A DNA stretch of 8,550 nucleotides, from the NCBI GenBank assembly GCA_019347795.1, contig JAHWKS010000170.1, positions 1 to 8,550 on the forward strand. The letters run 5' to 3'. Position 1 is the stretch's first letter. Each line of letters opens with the position of its first letter. Made by a program: the position numbers and the translations under genes. This document shows, in pieces, positions 6,986-8,550 of this stretch. This DNA is from Planctomycetota bacterium (GTDB lineage: Bacteria > Planctomycetota > Planctomycetia > Pirellulales > Pirellulaceae). Under the pieces are notes generated by a model. The model was not told the origin of the DNA. It searched no databases and saw only the letters and a list, made by a program, of their open reading frames with translations.

Positions 6986-8077
6986 ATGCCGGACCGCGTG
7001 ATTCTCTGCATCGGAACTAAGAAGGGGCTGTTCGTCGCCGAGGCCGCCAGGTCGCGACACCGCTTCGAGCTGCGAGGGCCGTTCGGACCCGGGGTGGCGG
7101 TATTCGCCGCGTTGATCGACACCCGCCGTTCGCCGCGCCTGTACGCTTCGAGCTGCAACGCCTTCTTCGGCATGAAGGTCCTGGCGTCGCACGACCTGGG
7201 GCAGAAGTTTAAGGAGACGAAATCGGCCCCCGCCTTCCCCAAGAACGACGGCCGCGCGCTGGCCAACATTTGGTCGCTGGAGGCGGGGGGCGATACGCGG
7301 GACCTGTTGTGCGGCGTGGAGCCGGCCTCGCTGTTCCGCAGCAGCGACGGCGGCGACTCGTGGGAGTTGGTCGGAGGGATCAGCAATCACGACCACGCCC
7401 GGCAGTGGCATCCGGGCAACGGCGGCCTCTGCATGCACACGATTATTCGCGACGGGAACCGCGTCCACGTGGGCATCTCGACCGGCGGCCACTACCTGAG
7501 CGAGGACGGCGGCGAGACCTTCGCTCCCTCCAATCAAGGCGTCGGCGCCGGGTTCGTGCCTGATCCCTACCCCGTGTTCGGCCAGTGCGTCCATAAGATC
7601 GCCCGCCATCCGGACGCTCCCGGCCGGCTCTACATGCAGAACCACGGCGGCTGGGAGGATCGTCCGGGGATCGGCGTGCTGCGGAGCGACGATCACGGCC
7701 GCACGTGGCGGTCGATCAGCGAGGGTCTGCCTTCCGACTTCGGCTTCCCGATCGTCGTTCACCCGCACGACCCCGAGACCGTGTACGTCGTGCCGCTGGA
7801 GCCCGCGACGCGCACCTGCCCTGAGGGCAAGCCGGCCGTCTGGCGGAGCGAGAACGGCGGCGAGAAGTGGAAGAAGCTCGCCACAGGATTTCCCAAGAAG
7901 GAAAGCTACTTCACGGTCCTCCGCGACGCGCTGGACGTGGACCAACTCAAGTCGCCTTCGCTCTACCTGGGAACGACCACCGGGCAGCTCTGGATCGGCC
8001 GCGACGGCGGCGAGCAGTGGGAGTGTCTCTTCGACTCGCTCCCGCCCATCAACTGCGTGAAGGCGGCGGTTGTTTGA
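6986..8077 (+). CDS. Cytosolic Asp-box (BNR) beta-propeller protein
   Basis: The 363-residue protein is built from repeats carrying Asp-box motifs (S/G-x-D-x-G-x-T-W type): SHDLGQKF (68-75), SSDGGDSW (119-126), SEDGGETF (172-179), SDDHGRTW (234-241), SENGGEKW (288-295) and GRDGGEQW (338-345). Spacing of about 45-60 residues fits a six- or seven-bladed sialidase/WD40-like propeller. It begins VILCIGTKKGLFVAEA, a propeller strand, with no signal peptide, so it is predicted to stay in the cytosol. Annotation as a sialidase or glycosyl hydrolase would rest on the Asp boxes alone; I see no arginine-triad or nucleophile pattern that supports catalysis. A His/Trp/Asn-rich stretch (NHDHARQWHPGNGG, 134-147) and HKIARHPD (203-210) could form a ligand or metal site. 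It is directly downstream of, and translationally linked to, the MoaD/ThiS-like gene. Confidence 0.88.
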   Translation: MPDRVILCIGTKKGLFVAEAARSRHRFELRGPFGPGVAVFAALIDTRRSPRLYASSCNAFFGMKVLASHDLGQKFKETKSAPAFPKNDGRALANIWSLEAGGDTRDLLCGVEPASLFRSSDGGDSWELVGGISNHDHARQWHPGNGGLCMHTIIRDGNRVHVGISTGGHYLSEDGGETFAPSNQGVGAGFVPDPYPVFGQCVHKIARHPDAPGRLYMQNHGGWEDRPGIGVLRSDDHGRTWRSISEGLPSDFGFPIVVHPHDPETVYVVPLEPATRTCPEGKPAVWRSENGGEKWKKLATGFPKKESYFTVLRDALDVDQLKSPSLYLGTTTGQLWIGRDGGEQWECLFDSLPPINCVKAAVV

Positions 8078-8098
8078 GTCAATCACGGCGCCGAAGTG

Positions 8099-8550
8099 CT
8101 ACAACGCCTTGGCCGCCTGCTCCGCCGGCGCTTCGTCCGGGCGGCCGACCTGCGAGAACATATCCGCAATCACCTCCTCCAGCGGCGGCTCTTCGACACT
8201 CACATCGGCGATGGCGTGCCGGGAGAGGATGGCCGAGAGCGTCTCGGCCACCTTGCCGCGTTCGACGCGGAGGCGGGCCTTGGGAGGATGGGCCTCGATC
8301 ACTTCGCCCCACCGCGCCAGGTCGTCCAGCGGCCGGTCGTCGGCGAACAGGAGCGTCATGATCTTGTAGCCGCTGAATTCGTCGATCACCCCGGCCAGGG
8401 AGCCGTCATAGCGAATCCGCCCTTGGGCGATGATCACCACCCGGCGACACAGGGCGGCCACGTCCTTCATATAGTGGCTGGTGAGCAGAATCGTGATTTT
8501 TCGCTTGTCCTGATAGAACTTCAGGAACTGCTGAACGTTGTGTTGCGCCA
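8099..8550 (-). CDS. ABC transporter ATP-binding protein, C-terminal part
   Basis: The minus-strand frame is open to the right edge, so the N-terminus with the Walker A, signature and Walker B motifs is outside. The visible 150 residues begin AQHNVQQFLKFYQDKRK, continue with the strand and H-loop ITILLTSHYMKDV, and then VVIIAQGRIRYDGS, the typical end of an ABC-2-type exporter ATPase (drug, polysaccharide or unknown substrate). The final 90 residues form a DUF4162-like C-terminal domain ending VEEPPLEEVIADMF. An internal Met (8468-8470) is not the start. The stop (8099-8101) lies 21 bases from the stop of the convergent propeller gene. A permease partner would be expected to the right of the window. 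Confidence 0.9.
   Translation of the reverse strand, partial: AQHNVQQFLKFYQDKRKITILLTSHYMKDVAALCRRVVIIAQGRIRYDGSLAGVIDEFSGYKIMTLLFADDRPLDDLARWGEVIEAHPPKARLRVERGKVAETLSAILSRHAIADVSVEEPPLEEVIADMFSQVGRPDEAPAEQAAKAL

Noticed and set aside
6986..8077. Sialidase or glycosyl hydrolase activity
   Set aside because: Asp boxes are structural repeat motifs and do not imply catalysis. No sialidase catalytic residues or secretion signal could be identified.
6680..8086. 468-residue open frame on the minus strand
   Set aside because: Antisense to the carrier and propeller genes. The repeated Asp boxes on the plus strand settle the coding strand.

Overview
The window is GC-rich, densely coding DNA that reads most like a chromosome segment of a member of the Planctomycetota. 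That placement is an inference from the style of the small secreted and hypothetical proteins, the scarcity of clear Shine-Dalgarno sites, and the GC-rich palindromic repeats between genes. No rRNA or marker gene confirms it. I see no tRNA, rRNA, CRISPR array, transposase or phage gene.

Layout, left to right. (1) The 3' end of an unrecognised protein (1-401). (2) A plus-strand group: a 99-residue orphan (563-862), a strong hairpin with a possible 19-codon leader ORF (902-1002), egtB (999-2315) and egtD (2375-3352). EgtD makes hercynine from histidine and EgtB adds sulfur to it. The EgtB motifs resemble the cysteine-using (type II) branch, which fits the absence of egtA and egtC here. (3) A compact inverted repeat (3353-3420) fills the gap between egtD and a convergent minus-strand enolase-superfamily gene (3414-4721), which looks like a sugar-acid dehydratase. 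(4) A 349-base non-coding stretch (4722-5070) holds a 187-bp element bounded by inverted palindromic arms (4739-4925) with six 8-base tandem repeats inside. It also holds two divergent promoter-like sequences, one for the enolase gene and one for the gene to the right. (5) A plus-strand pair: a diadenylate cyclase-domain protein of DacZ-like architecture (5071-6000) and a small exported protein (6033-6533). (6) A second plus-strand pair: a MoaD/ThiS-like sulfur carrier ending in Gly-Gly (6701-6976) and a signal-less Asp-box beta-propeller (6986-8077). (7) A convergent minus-strand fragment of an ABC transporter ATPase (8099-8550).

How the genes work together: egtB and egtD form a recognisable ergothioneine module. 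The cyclase and the secreted protein are probably co-transcribed, but no functional link is known to me. The sulfur carrier and propeller are tightly coupled: the codons for the terminal Gly-Gly also form the Shine-Dalgarno of the propeller gene. This pair is the best candidate for an undescribed system. The inverted-arm element, which would be transcribed as the 5' leader of the enolase gene, is the most striking non-coding structure.
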